A stretch of DNA of 64,000 nucleotides from Pascua guehoae (taxonomy: Eukaryota; Basidiomycota; Tremellomycetes; Trichosporonales; Trichosporonaceae), in contig BCJX01000005.1 in NCBI GenBank assembly GCA_001600415.1, positions 1,616,977 through 1,680,976 of the forward strand, written 5' to 3'. This document shows positions 19,951-30,200 of the stretch, one piece after another. The notes beneath the pieces are model-generated. The model saw only the letters and a program-made list of their open reading frames with translations, did not search any database and had not been told where the DNA came from. Position 1 is the first letter of the stretch. Each line of letters opens with the position of its first letter. The position numbers and the translations under genes are program-made.

Positions 19951-21230
19951 TCACGCGTCCCCGTACCTCCCACGCTTCACAGCCCCTCCCTGTCCGTCTC
20001 CACGCTTGCACTTCCCGCCCTCGGGCTTGTACTCGCGGTCGCTGTTGTCGTTACGGCCGAATTCGTTGTGCCCGTGGTTGCGAGTGTGTTCGTTGTGGGT
20101 GGTTGAGTTCTCCCCATAGCGCGTGGAACCTTCACCCGTGTTGGGCTCATTACGGTGGCGGTCACGCAGACTCGAGCTGGACCCCGTTCCGGAGCCGCGG
20201 ACACCGGAACCGCTCTGCGAACTGGAAGCCCTGTCCTCGCCGTGTGGTGTGTAGCCCCTTGCCCCGCGCGGGATGGACACGACCACGTCAACCTGGTGTC
20301 AGTCTAGTTCTCCATTACCAGAGGACGAGCAGAGATACTCACAAAGACCTCCTGGTCCATTCCGTCCTGGAGCACTCGGGCCCAGCCAGATCCGCGCCAC
20401 CCGAACGGTCTGCGGTTAGCATTTACAGTGCCCAGAGATATTGGATGACTCAGAACGTACTTGCGCTCAAGGTTGTCGTCGAGCTGGAGGTCGTCGGGGT
20501 ATACGAGGACCATACCCTGTTTGGCGCCGTGTCCGACGCTGATGGGCATGGCGTTTGAGCGGGAGAGGAACGTGTGGCGCTCGGAATCCAGAGTGGCGGG
20601 GCTGAGGTCGTCTTGTGGCTCGTTGTCGTGGACAGTCGGGTGTGATTCAACGACGCCACCCGCTGCTGAATGAGCGGTTGAACGCGTGGGTGGACCCTGG
20701 TCGTTGGCCGTGGTGTGGGTATGGCGGGCAGCTGCGGTGGTGTAGGCAGGCGTTTCGCCCTCGTCAAAGGCTGGGCGGGATGGTGGGAGATTGTGGTGCT
20801 GTGAGGGTTGGCGGGATGTGGACGTAGGGGAGATGGGGGTGACCGAGTTGCTGGAACCACTGGGGCCGTTGGACCTGCTGGGGTTACTCGAGGGGACTGA
20901 GATAGTTGTATCCGTGGGCGCCGAGAGTGGACGTTGTCGCAGCCAAGGAGCCTTCATGAGCCACTTGAGGACCGCAATCTCCGCCTGTCGGGCGTTGAAG
21001 GTTCTGGGGTTCGGACTTGCATCAAGTAATGTGCATCGCTCCTGCCACTGCTGGATAAGGTCTGGGGGCGGGCCCTGGCCGTCAATAGCAAACTGGAGCT
21101 CCAGCCGCTTGACCTCTGCCGGCCACTTAGGGTGGTGTTGCGATTGGCGCAGCGTCGCCATAAGAACGCGCAGCGTCGCAAGGCGGGACATCTTCTTGAT
21201 GGTGTCGTTAGGACAACTGGCGCTCGTCAT
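19951..21230 (-). CDS. Tandem paralog E of an unrecognised family
   Basis: Exons 21230-20461, 20409-20343 and 20292-19951 give 392 aa. The 67-nt middle exon and the 342-nt last exon have exactly the lengths seen in paralog D. The N-terminus is helical (LATLRVLMATLRQ, AEVKRLELQFAI, LIQQWQERCTLL). A Ser/Thr/Pro-rich linker leads to ERHTFLSRSNAMPISVG and GAKQGMVLVYP, aligning with D. The module exon encodes PFGWRGSGWARVLQDGMDQE plus VF, then VDVVVSIPRGARG. The C-terminus is rich in Gly, Ser, Asn and Arg and ends with basic clusters (CKRGDG, VKRGRYGDA). Function unknown; nuclear location is inferred. Confidence 0.85.
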
Positions 21231-21620
21231 GCTTGGACCCGGTTTCCTTGCAATGGGACCAGTGAGAGTGCGAGATGAAGACGCAGTGTTGAAGGGTGGG
21301 GTGTGTGTGTATCACCAGAGTTGACAATTGTACAGTGTGGACAGCAATCGCAAGGTGGAGGGAGCTAGGGACATGCGTGGCAGGCGAGCGGCATGTGGCA
21401 CCGTGGCACTCCATTCCGACGTCGACACGTCCCGCCCAGACTACCACGATGCAGTACAACCCAGAAATCCACAGAGCAAGCAACAGCACCTGGCCAATAT
21501 TTGTAACATTTTGGGCTATGAACACCGCAGGCGAACTACTACAAGCGACTCCAATATGAATAATCACAATCTCAAACAAACACTCAATACCTCTCATGTC
21601 CTACAGCCTCAATCAACCGC
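21231..21620. other. Intergenic
   Basis: 390 bp between paralog F's stop and paralog E's start, presumed promoter of E. No gene seen. Confidence 0.45.
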
Positions 21621-24061
21621 TCACTGCTCCGACACATGCTCTTCACCCGTCTTGGTGCGCTTCTTCTTCTCGCCATCCTCGTCCTCACACTCAACACGCT
21701 TGCGCTTCGACCCAGTCGCCACCGCGAGCTCAGTACCAGCAACGTCGTCGTCGCCAGTAAACATCTTGAGCTCGCCAAGAGCGGCAAACTCCTCTGGCTC
21801 CATCGCGTTTGAGCCCGTGGCCTGGCTCAAGTCGCCCTTCGCCTTGGAATTCGCATTCGCATGCGGCACGCCGCGAGCGACATTCGCACGTCCATTCCAG
21901 AGCGCTTTGCGACCTTCACTTGAAAGGCCAGCGGGGGTGCTGGGGCTAATCGACGAGTCGCGCAGCAGCAGCGGCATCGCCATCCCAGGTCCCTTGCTCG
22001 AGGCAGGTTCCTTGCTCGGCTTCGACCGAGGAAGGGAGATGCCCACGCTGACCTAGATCATATTAGCTCTGGATGTCAAGAGATACGCACCAGAACTTCC
22101 TTCTCCTCACCTCCGTGCATGAGCTTGACCCGCCCGCTTCCCTTCCATCCTTGGCTCTCGTTGTCACCGAGGTCCAATTTGCCCTTGCCCTTGCCCTTGC
22201 CGCCACGCTGGGTGGAGAGCTTGACTGAGCCTTCCACGCCGTCACCAGCAATGGTGACAGAGATGTCCTCGCCTTGAGCAGACGAGTCAGCTCCACTGCC
22301 TTCAGAGTCGAAAGAGTCGTACGGCAGGAGCACGTCCTCCTCATCGCTATGGTCGGGGTGCTGACGGTTCAGCCAAAGGAACGGCTTGTTGTGGAGAACG
22401 GAGACAGCGTCGCTCAACCGCATGCCTTGCGGAGGAATGCTGTCGTAGGAGAATGACAGCGACTTGAAGGAGAATTCGCGGTCCGTGGGGGATGGGATGG
22501 CCTTAATGTAGAGCCCGGACAGGTCATTGAGCTCCACTGGGTGTGGACGCCAGTCCCAAGCGTTGCTTTGAAAGCGGCCGAGGTCACCATAAGCATCCCA
22601 GGCGTGAGTGCCATAGGCCGGGAAGAAGCCCCTCGAGTTTGGACCATCGTTGAATGAACGGTGGCGACGCTGGGCGTCTCCATGCCAGGCGTAGTCGTAG
22701 GCATTTTGGTCGTGCGGGTACTGCATGCCACCACCGAGGTTCCCCCATCCGCTGTGTCCATCATTGGCGTACGAGTGGCGACGACCTGGATGCCACTGCG
22801 GGCCCGGGCCAGGGTACCACTGGAAGTCTGGGACAGGATAACGGCCCTGCCAAGGCGCATTCGAGTGCTGTTGGTGGGGATAGCACCAGCTGTCATAGAC
22901 GGGTCGGCTAGAGTCCCTGCTCATGTTGAACTGAGGCTGCTCTGGGCCACCTTCACCCCACTCGTTTGAAGGAGGACGAGCTTGGCGTTGCTGCGAAAGA
23001 GGCGCAGCTGGTGCACCGCGGTTCTGCCCAGACGAGCGGCGGTCACAATAGTTCTGGTGGGTTTTGTGCTGCTGACGATTCTGCTGCTGGCTATACGGGT
23101 GGTATCGGTTGGGCTGGTGGTGGCGTTGCGGGTGGAGCTCAGCCTGGCCGTTGTGGGGCAGTTGATGGTGTCGCTGGTGGTGGTGGCGTTGATTGTACTG
23201 CGGGTGGTGGTGGTGCTGCTGCTGCTGGCGCTGCGGCTCGTGCTGAGGCCGGTGTTGCTGGTGTTGCTGGTGTTGCTGGTGCTGCTGGCGCTGGTGCTGC
23301 TGCTGGGCTTGCCGAGGCTGCTGCGAAGGAATGTGGGAGTTCGGGGACAGCTGGCCCGACACTTGCGACCCCTGTGGTTGCGGCGACGCCTTCACCGGCT
23401 CGCGGTCCTTCTGTTCGCCACCCTTCTGGCCGCCCTTGCTGCACTCTGTCTGGGCCTGCACCAAGGCCTTGAGTCGCTGCTCCTCAATCTTCTCCAACGC
23501 CTTGAGCTCAAACTTCCAGGCTTCGAGCTTGGCCTTGTCGTCCGTCCCCTGGCGGATGTACCGATTGAGGACGATGCGCTTCTCGCGGCGGTTCTGGTCG
23601 GCTTGGGAAAGAGCGGAGGGTTGAGAGGTAGACGGGGGAGATGGAGAAGGAGGGCATGTAACCGTGGCCTGAACGCTTGCAGTGGCGGCGAGGGAGGTTA
23701 CGTGTGTTTTGGGGCGCACGGGATTGGCATGAGAAACGGGGGAAGGACGAGCGATCACATCAGCGTCGGGCTTGACGGCGTTCGGGGTTTGAGGGGTGCC
23801 ATCAGCGTCGACCTTGGCGTTGTTGACGGGCGGCGTGTTGGAGGTGGGGAGGCTGGTAGGGACAGCTGTGGTACTTGCGCCACTCTCGACCCCGGCACTG
23901 TTGGTTGAGGGCCCGACTGGGGGGACAGGGGGCGAGGTACGAGTCATTGGGGGCTCAGAGTGCGCTTGTGCTGTGCGAGGAGGGGCCACGCGTGGTCGCC
24001 TCGGCTCGGACAGGGGGTACCTGTCATGGGGCCACTTGAAGAGGGGTCGAGTGGACGACAT
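21621..24061 (-). CDS. Tandem paralog F, Gln/His-rich, 800 aa
   Basis: Two exons, 24061-22091 and 22052-21621, give 800 aa, about twice the size of its neighbours. The start (MSSTRPLFKWPHDRYPLSEP) is the first ATG of the frame. After a Pro/Thr-rich segment comes one helical unit (RREKRIVLNRYIRQG, KLEAWKFELKALEKIEEQ) like those in D, then a long Gln/His-rich region (about 23050-23330) and a Tyr/Trp/Gly/His-rich region. The module GWKGSGRVKLMHGGEEKEVL is present but lies inside exon 1, so the intron before it in A-E is absent. The last exon starts VSVGISLPRSK and the tail carries GSKRKRVE and EKKKRTK, strong nuclear-signal-like clusters. The low-complexity regions resemble those of RNA-binding or condensate-forming proteins, but no RRM is seen. 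Confidence 0.83.
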
Positions 24062-25069
24062 TGTCGTCGATGGAGGAGTGGGTTGCACGCAAGATGAGAA
24101 GAAGAGTGAGAGAAGGAGGGTGAGACAGGAGAGGAAGCGAGGGGATGGGAATAGAAGGGGCGGAGAAAGGGAAAAGGAGAGCAAAGGAGAGTAAAAGGAA
24201 AGGAAAGGGGCGTGAAAGTGACAAAAGTGATAGAGTGGGTGGGTGATGGGTGAGTGGAGTGGACCAGACCAGACCAGACCATGGGCAGGTGTACAGTGTA
24301 TATACGCGTTTGTCCGTCATAGCTGTCTGTCTGTCTGTCTGTCCGTCACGCGTCATGGCTGATCGCTCACTCAATGGCTGTGCTGATCGGATACGCGTGG
24401 CGGCATGGCAGCATGGCTAGCATGGCCGTCGTGCACGTCGTGCGCATCGTGCAGTCGTGTAGTCGTGTGCGGTCATGCGGCTCTGGGTACGTCCTGGGCA
24501 ATCGGCAAATATCCAAATGACCATCCCACCCGCGCCACCCGGCCACCACACGCCACTGTCGATCGCGCACCTTACCACCGTTGCCACCACGCCATCACGC
24601 TCGTTGATGATAACCTTTGGCACACCCCCACAATCTTCGTTGGCACATGGCAACACCCCGCCTCCCCCCTCCCAGCATGAGTTTCACCAAGTGTTTGAGC
24701 AGGAACCCATGCACTTTTGGGCAACATGAAAGAATCCTCTTGTGCAAAAAACTGTCCTCTTTATTCCCCGCATGTTAGTTTGCATGTTTATCCATGCAGA
24801 ATGTCAAGAATTTCAGCTTCAAGGTGCTAGGGGTCATTCTCCGTCCGTGATCCGTGAACCCTGAAAATGCTTGAAAAGTGCGCACCTGCACCTGGAGAGG
24901 GCGGGGGTGTGCAAACGAAGGTCGAGAGGGTGGGCCAAAGGTAAACATCCGCTCGCTCACCAGTAACGCCACGTCCGACACCGATCCATACGCGCCATAC
25001 GAAACCCTCGTCGCCGCGGCACGCCGACCTCGATCGCTCGGATCTAATGCATGCACCTAATAACTATAC
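24062..25069. other. Intergenic
   Basis: About 1 kb between paralog F's start and the eIF3f stop codon. A short TCTG repeat lies near 24325-24345. The part next to F is pyrimidine-rich on the coding strand (24080-24240). No gene seen. Confidence 0.5.
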
Positions 25070-26172
25070 CTACTGCTGGGCCTGGGGCAGCAGCTGGAGG
25101 CGGCCCGCCAGCTCGACCTGCGTGCGGACGAGGTTGGCAAGGTAAGCCACAGTGAGCGTGTCCTGGAGACCCTCCTTGACGCCGTCGTCGGCACCGGCCG
25201 AACCAGGCTTGGACGAAGACCAGCGCCCAACACCCTCGAGGAGGTAGCGGCCGACCTCGACGTCACCCTTCTCCTGGCCAGCGTTGACGCGCTGGACGTA
25301 CGCGAGCGCCTCGTCGATGAGGCCGGCGAGCGAGCCGAGCGACGACGAGAGCGCGGGGAGGGAAGGAGCAGCGGGGGATGGGGTGGGTGCGCCAGAGGTG
25401 ATGAGGTCGACTGAGATGTTAGCATGGGCAGGATAGAGCCAAGAGTTGAGGCGAGAGGTGGTCTCGTGACGAGCCAAGTGTCCACACGTCATCGGCTCAT
25501 CGACTCTTTAGCACATGTGGGTACTCACGACCAGCACGCTCCGAGTCGGCGTACTTGATAACGACGGGGACGGGGAGGAAGCCGCAGTTCTCAGGCTTGG
25601 GGTTGAGGCCGAGGGCGGTGGAGACCCAGCCCTTGATGCTGAGGCCCGACTTGCCATCGGCGACAAGGTCGGTGTCGACAGTGAGGTGGATGGCCTGGGC
25701 CGAGCCAGTCTCCTGAGAAAAGTAGTTCTGGATGAGGGCAGAGTACGCGTTGAGCTCTGGGTGCGTAGCGTACCAGCCGACAATGGACTCCTTGATGCCG
25801 TTCTTGGCAAGGAGCTCCATCATGCCCTGCTGGAAGGGCATGTCGAGCGCGACCTGCTCCTCGCCCTCCGAGTGGGGCACGGCAAACGAGCTGCGCACAT
25901 CGATCTCCTGTCCGTTCTCCGAGCGGGTGCCGAGAAGAGTACCAATGACACGGGGCGTGGTGCTGTCCGCTGGCCGGCGCGAGTGGTGGGTCAGGATAGA
26001 CGCGACCACGGACGGGTGCACGGTGATGAGCGTCGGCGGGCGGCTGCAGACATGGTCAGAAAATGGTCGTCCAGTCGCGCTCGAAAAGGGGAGTGATCGA
26101 TACTTACATCGCCGACGCGCTGCTCGGAGGCAGGTTGAGGTGGATCGCGGACGAAGGAGCGTCGAGCGACAT
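25070..26172 (-). CDS. EIF3F: eIF3 subunit f (MPN-domain translation initiation factor)
   Basis: Exons 26172-26108, 26043-25529 and 25410-25070 give 306 aa, the usual length for eIF3f. The MPN domain begins TLITVHPSVVASILTHHSRR and continues with VIGTLLGTR, VDVRSSFAVPH-type strands (seen as EIDVRSSFAVPH), MMELLAKNGIKESIVGWYAT and IHLTVDTDL. The metalloprotease JAMM signature (HxHPx7SxxD) is absent, as expected for this non-catalytic member of the eIF3 complex. The C-terminal helical part (LAGLIDEALAYVQRVNAG, VAYLANLVRTQVELAGRL) matches the family. It acts in the cytoplasm in 43S pre-initiation complex assembly. A divergent neighbour starts 270 bp upstream. Confidence 0.94.
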
Positions 26173-26441
26173 TGTTTTTGGGTGTGGATGGTGAGGACGA
26201 GGTCGACGACGATGGCCACGAGCAAATGAACACAAAAAGCACAGCGAGAATCTAGGGTGCCTGAGTATTAAAGCAGGGGGCTTCAATAACGTTTCGAAGC
26301 AGGGCTGGCTGGGGCGCGCCCTGGGCGAGCTGGACGATTCTTGGGTGGTGGGCTGGCGGACTGGGCTCACGCATGCATGCACTGTTGATCCTGCTCCTGG
26401 AGAACCTCGTGCATGCTTGCATCTCCTCAAGACAGCTAGCC
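26173..26441. promoter_or_regulatory. Divergent promoter, eIF3f and small conserved protein
   Basis: 269 bp separate the two opposing start codons, so both promoters and leaders must lie here. No specific element is assigned. Confidence 0.5.
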
Positions 26442-26851
26442 ATGGCCGATAACAAGGAAAAGCCTCACGCGCCGCTCGCCATCGAGGACACGCCCCACAA
26501 CGCGGACGGAGCCGGAGTTACCTCCCTCCAAGTCGGTGGCGTGGCGGTCAAGCTCGACAGCCTCGGCCCCATGATCATCAACTCGGACGGTGTACGTGCC
26601 TTTCCTGCAAGCTGCGGCGGCCACTAGGCCGCTGCACCTGCAGTGGAACTTTGTAACAGCGCTAACAGCAGACGGTCTCACGCATCACAAACTGGGGCGA
26701 GATGGGCGAGATTGAACGCGAGCGCACTGTCCGTCTCCTGGTCAAGAAGCGCAACCTCGTGCGCCTCAACCAACTCGACGCGCAGGGTGCCGGCGGCGAA
26801 GGCGAAGAAAAGCTCAGCGCTATCGCCGGCTCGACGAAGGAGGACAGCTAG
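26442..26851 (+). CDS. Small conserved protein with KLDxLGPxxxNSDG motif
   Basis: Exons 26442-26591 and 26672-26851 (80-nt intron, phase 0) give 109 aa. The conserved core is VKLDSLGPMIINSDG followed, across the splice, by TVSRITNWGEMGEIERERTV and LVKKRNLVRL. From memory, this core (K-L-D-x-L-G-P-x-x-x-N-x-D-G-T-x-S-R-I-x-N-W) occurs in short uncharacterised proteins of fungi and plants. The N-terminal 30 residues are hydrophilic and variable; no signal peptide or membrane segment. The motif spanning the intron supports the splice. Function unknown. Confidence 0.85.
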
Positions 26852-27299
26852 ACGGGCAGTGGTGTAATCTGCCGCAGAGGGGGCGGCGGCAGGCTGAAGG
26901 TGGAGGTGGAGGCCGGTTTCATAAGCCAGAGGCGGTAGAGCTCAGTCTGTGTAAAGCACAGCACACCACGCGATAGAGAGCATGCTGCATGATGCAGCCC
27001 ATACGTTGTACACCAGTAGACGCATCATGCATTGAAGAATGACATTACTAATCGATAAAGGCGTGTTGCGGTAAATGACGGCGGCGTCGACGGCGTTGAC
27101 GGCGATGGCGACCATGAGCGCTCAGCGGCCTGGCCCGGTGTGTGTCGCGTCACGGGCCATTCAGGGCGCAGCATCAGACAAGGCACCAAGGGGGTGCAAC
27201 TGGTCGTGGTTCCACCTCACGGCGACGATCATCGTTCCTCGTCTTCATTCATCCTCTATAATCCCAGTCCACAAACCCATTCCCAGCCCGTCCTCTGCG
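26852..27299. other. Intergenic, LAA1 upstream region
   Basis: 448 bp between the small conserved gene and LAA1, both on the plus strand. It should carry a 3' UTR and the LAA1 promoter. No gene seen. Confidence 0.45.
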
Positions 27300-30200
27300 A
27301 TGTCCGAAGACGCGTCGGTCCTCATCGTTGACCCAGGTCGGTTCACCGGCGAGGGATCGGACCTCTCGCTCCTCACATGGCTCCGGAGTGCGGACCAGGC
27401 GCTCGACACGCTGCCAACAGACGCGATCCAGCCTGCCGTCGCCTCGTTACATGCTCTTCTCCTCCGACTCCTGGTCCCCGGACCAACCAACCCAGCGACG
27501 GCGTTGCCCAAGCCGGGCCGCCCGATCCGACACCTCGCTGCGCGCATCCTCGTCAAGCTCCACAAGCGCGTCGAGAGCCGTGAACTGTTCGATGTCATCC
27601 AGGCTCTCCTCAAGGCGGTGGATGGGGGCAACAAGAGCATGAGCCCGTTGGAGAATGTGCAGCGCGTGGCGTGCTGGTATGTCATTGGCGAAGTATTCAA
27701 GGAGCACGGCGCAAACGTGAGTGCTACGACCCAAGTATACGTGCGCTACAGGCAATCTTGACTGACGCTCAGATGATGTCGTGCATGGCCGAGATCTCGA
27801 CACTGTCGATCAAGGTGCTGCGCCAGAGCAACTTTTCGGTCATTCTCCGCACACACGCCGTTCTCGCGCTGGCCAAGTCGCTCACGTCGGCGGCACGAGC
27901 TGTCCCCGACCAGGTGGCCAAGGACATGCTCAAGCACGTCCGGTATGGGTTGCAAGACAAGGCGCTACCGATCCAGCGTGCCTGCGCCGAGGTCTACATC
28001 TCTCTGCACATCTACTCGCCATTCCTGCCGCTCAAGGAGACGCTGGAGACGATTACGCCTCAGGTGCTCAAATCACTCGAGAGCGCCGACTACCTCACAC
28101 GACGCGCCCTTAGCCGGCTGCTTGCGCACCTGCTGGCGTCGACACAGACGCTCGGGTCGGGGGTGACAGCGCCAGATCCAAAGAAGGCGCCGGCGAAGAA
28201 GATGGTCGAGGGCGAAGAGGCAGACGGGATGCCGCAGGTCGTGACGTCGGCGCCAGAGGACAAGGCAAAGGCTCTCTACACGACTGAGCAGATGCTGAGA
28301 GTCCTTTCTTACCCGTACAATCGTCCCAACTCCCCTCGCAAGCTCCGCAACGCCCTCATTGACGTGTACGCCACTCTCTTTACGCAGCTCGGTCCCGAAT
28401 ACGTCGAGTCGCACTACGCCGAGATTGTCAAGCATGTTATTGACGATCTTGTCATCCCACGCCAATTTCAGACTTCGCGGTACGAGGTCTTGGCCACGCG
28501 CGAGGTGGTGGATATCCTCCTCCGCGACCTCATAGGCGTGAGCATGCTGTCTGAGGCTGGCCAAGTCATGGCCATCCGCGAGTGGGCGACGACCTACCTG
28601 CGCCAGTGGAACGCCCAACCCCTCGCTGGACAACGGAACCCGAACAAGCGCGCTCTCGTTATTGCCCTCCGCGAGGTGGCAGGGCTCCTTGCACAGTTGG
28701 GAAATGCCCCACCGGCCGTCATCGAGCTCTTGACCGAGCCCCTGGTCCGCCTCCTCTCGCACGACAGCTACTCTGTCCGTCTCGCTGCCTCCCACACTCT
28801 CCGCCGCTTCTCCGCAACCAACCCTGGCCAACTCCCGCGTCTCCTTTCCGGCCTCCTTGCCGACATCAACAAGGAGCTTGGTCTCCTCGCCACGCCTACC
28901 GTGCCCAAAGACCTCCCCACCCGTGTTGTTGGCAAGGCGCTCGCGGTCGCGGGGCTCATTGGTGCTGCGGCATCACGCCCACTCTACGTGTCCAACGATA
29001 TTCCCTCCAAGGTGTTTGACGTCGCCACTTCGCTTCTCAAGCGTGCAGGGGAACACGACGTGGGACCCGCCACTGTCGAGGTCCAGGTCGCTTGGTTCCT
29101 CATCGCTGGCCTCATGAGCCTCGGCCCAGGATTTGTCAAACTCCACCTCCCTCAACTCCTCGTTCTCTGGCGCAACGCCCTTCCCAAGCCATCCAGCAAG
29201 GACTCCATGGTCGGCGACCGCGGCGAGACGGAGTGGAACTTTCTCCTTGTTGTTCGCGAGTGTGCCCTCGGAGCCATCCACAACTTTTTGAGGCACAACC
29301 AGGCTCTCATCAACATTGACGTTGCCCGCCGCCTCGCCACCCTGTTCACCAACTCGCTCAACTTTGTCAACGGCTTTGCGACTGCGTACGCCGAGCTGCT
29401 CAAAGAGCAGGCCAACAACCCACAGGCATCGACTCCAGTCTTCTCGTTGCGTCCATCGCTGGTCGAACGCGAGGCGAACCTCCGTCGTCGCGTGCTGCAG
29501 TGCTTTTCCGACCTGGGCCCGTCTTCTGCGACAGAGACAATGCAGCCGGCCCTCTTGCAGGCGGCCATTACGGTCTTCGCCGACCCCGAAAACTATTCTG
29601 GCTCAGCCGCGCAGGCTGCCATTGCCGCCCAAGCCGGGCAGTTTACGAGTGTCTGGCAGTCGACGGACGGATACGCATACGGTGTGACAAGCCTCCTGCC
29701 GGCCCGCGAGCGAGAACAAGGCGCTACGGAGGAGGACGTTTTCCTCAACCGTGACCGCATCGAAATGTCGATCGAGTCTCAACTCTTCCGCCCCATCCTT
29801 GGTTCGCTCGAGTACGACTATGTCGAGCTGTTCGGGGCGGACGCGCTGCTTAGCCCTCCAAAGCCCCCACCAGCGCAGACTGGTGTGGTGGACGCTGGTG
29901 TCGAGCTGTTTTCCACGCTCTTTGCGCACCAGAGCCCAGATGTCCAGGTGCAGTCGCTGGCAACGCTGGGCTCACATGTTCGTTCGTCCAAGCTGGAGAG
30001 GAACCCGGGACGCCGCCAAGCGGTCATTGCCAACACGATGGAGGCGCTGCGCCGCTCGCTCGTCGTAGCGGACGGCGCTGGCCAGCGTGCCCGTCGCGCC
30101 CTCGGCAGCCAGCAGGTGAGCGAGCTGCTCAAGGGGCTGCTCCAGGAAGCGGTGCTGGACCCGAACCCCAGCATTCGCGATGCCTCGGCGCAGGCCATGG

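Noticed and set aside
22982..23908. Plus-strand Leu/Val-rich frame of 308 codons resembling a membrane protein
   Set aside because: It is the antisense image of the Gln/His-rich part of paralog F (CAG/CAC codons read backwards as CTG/GTG).
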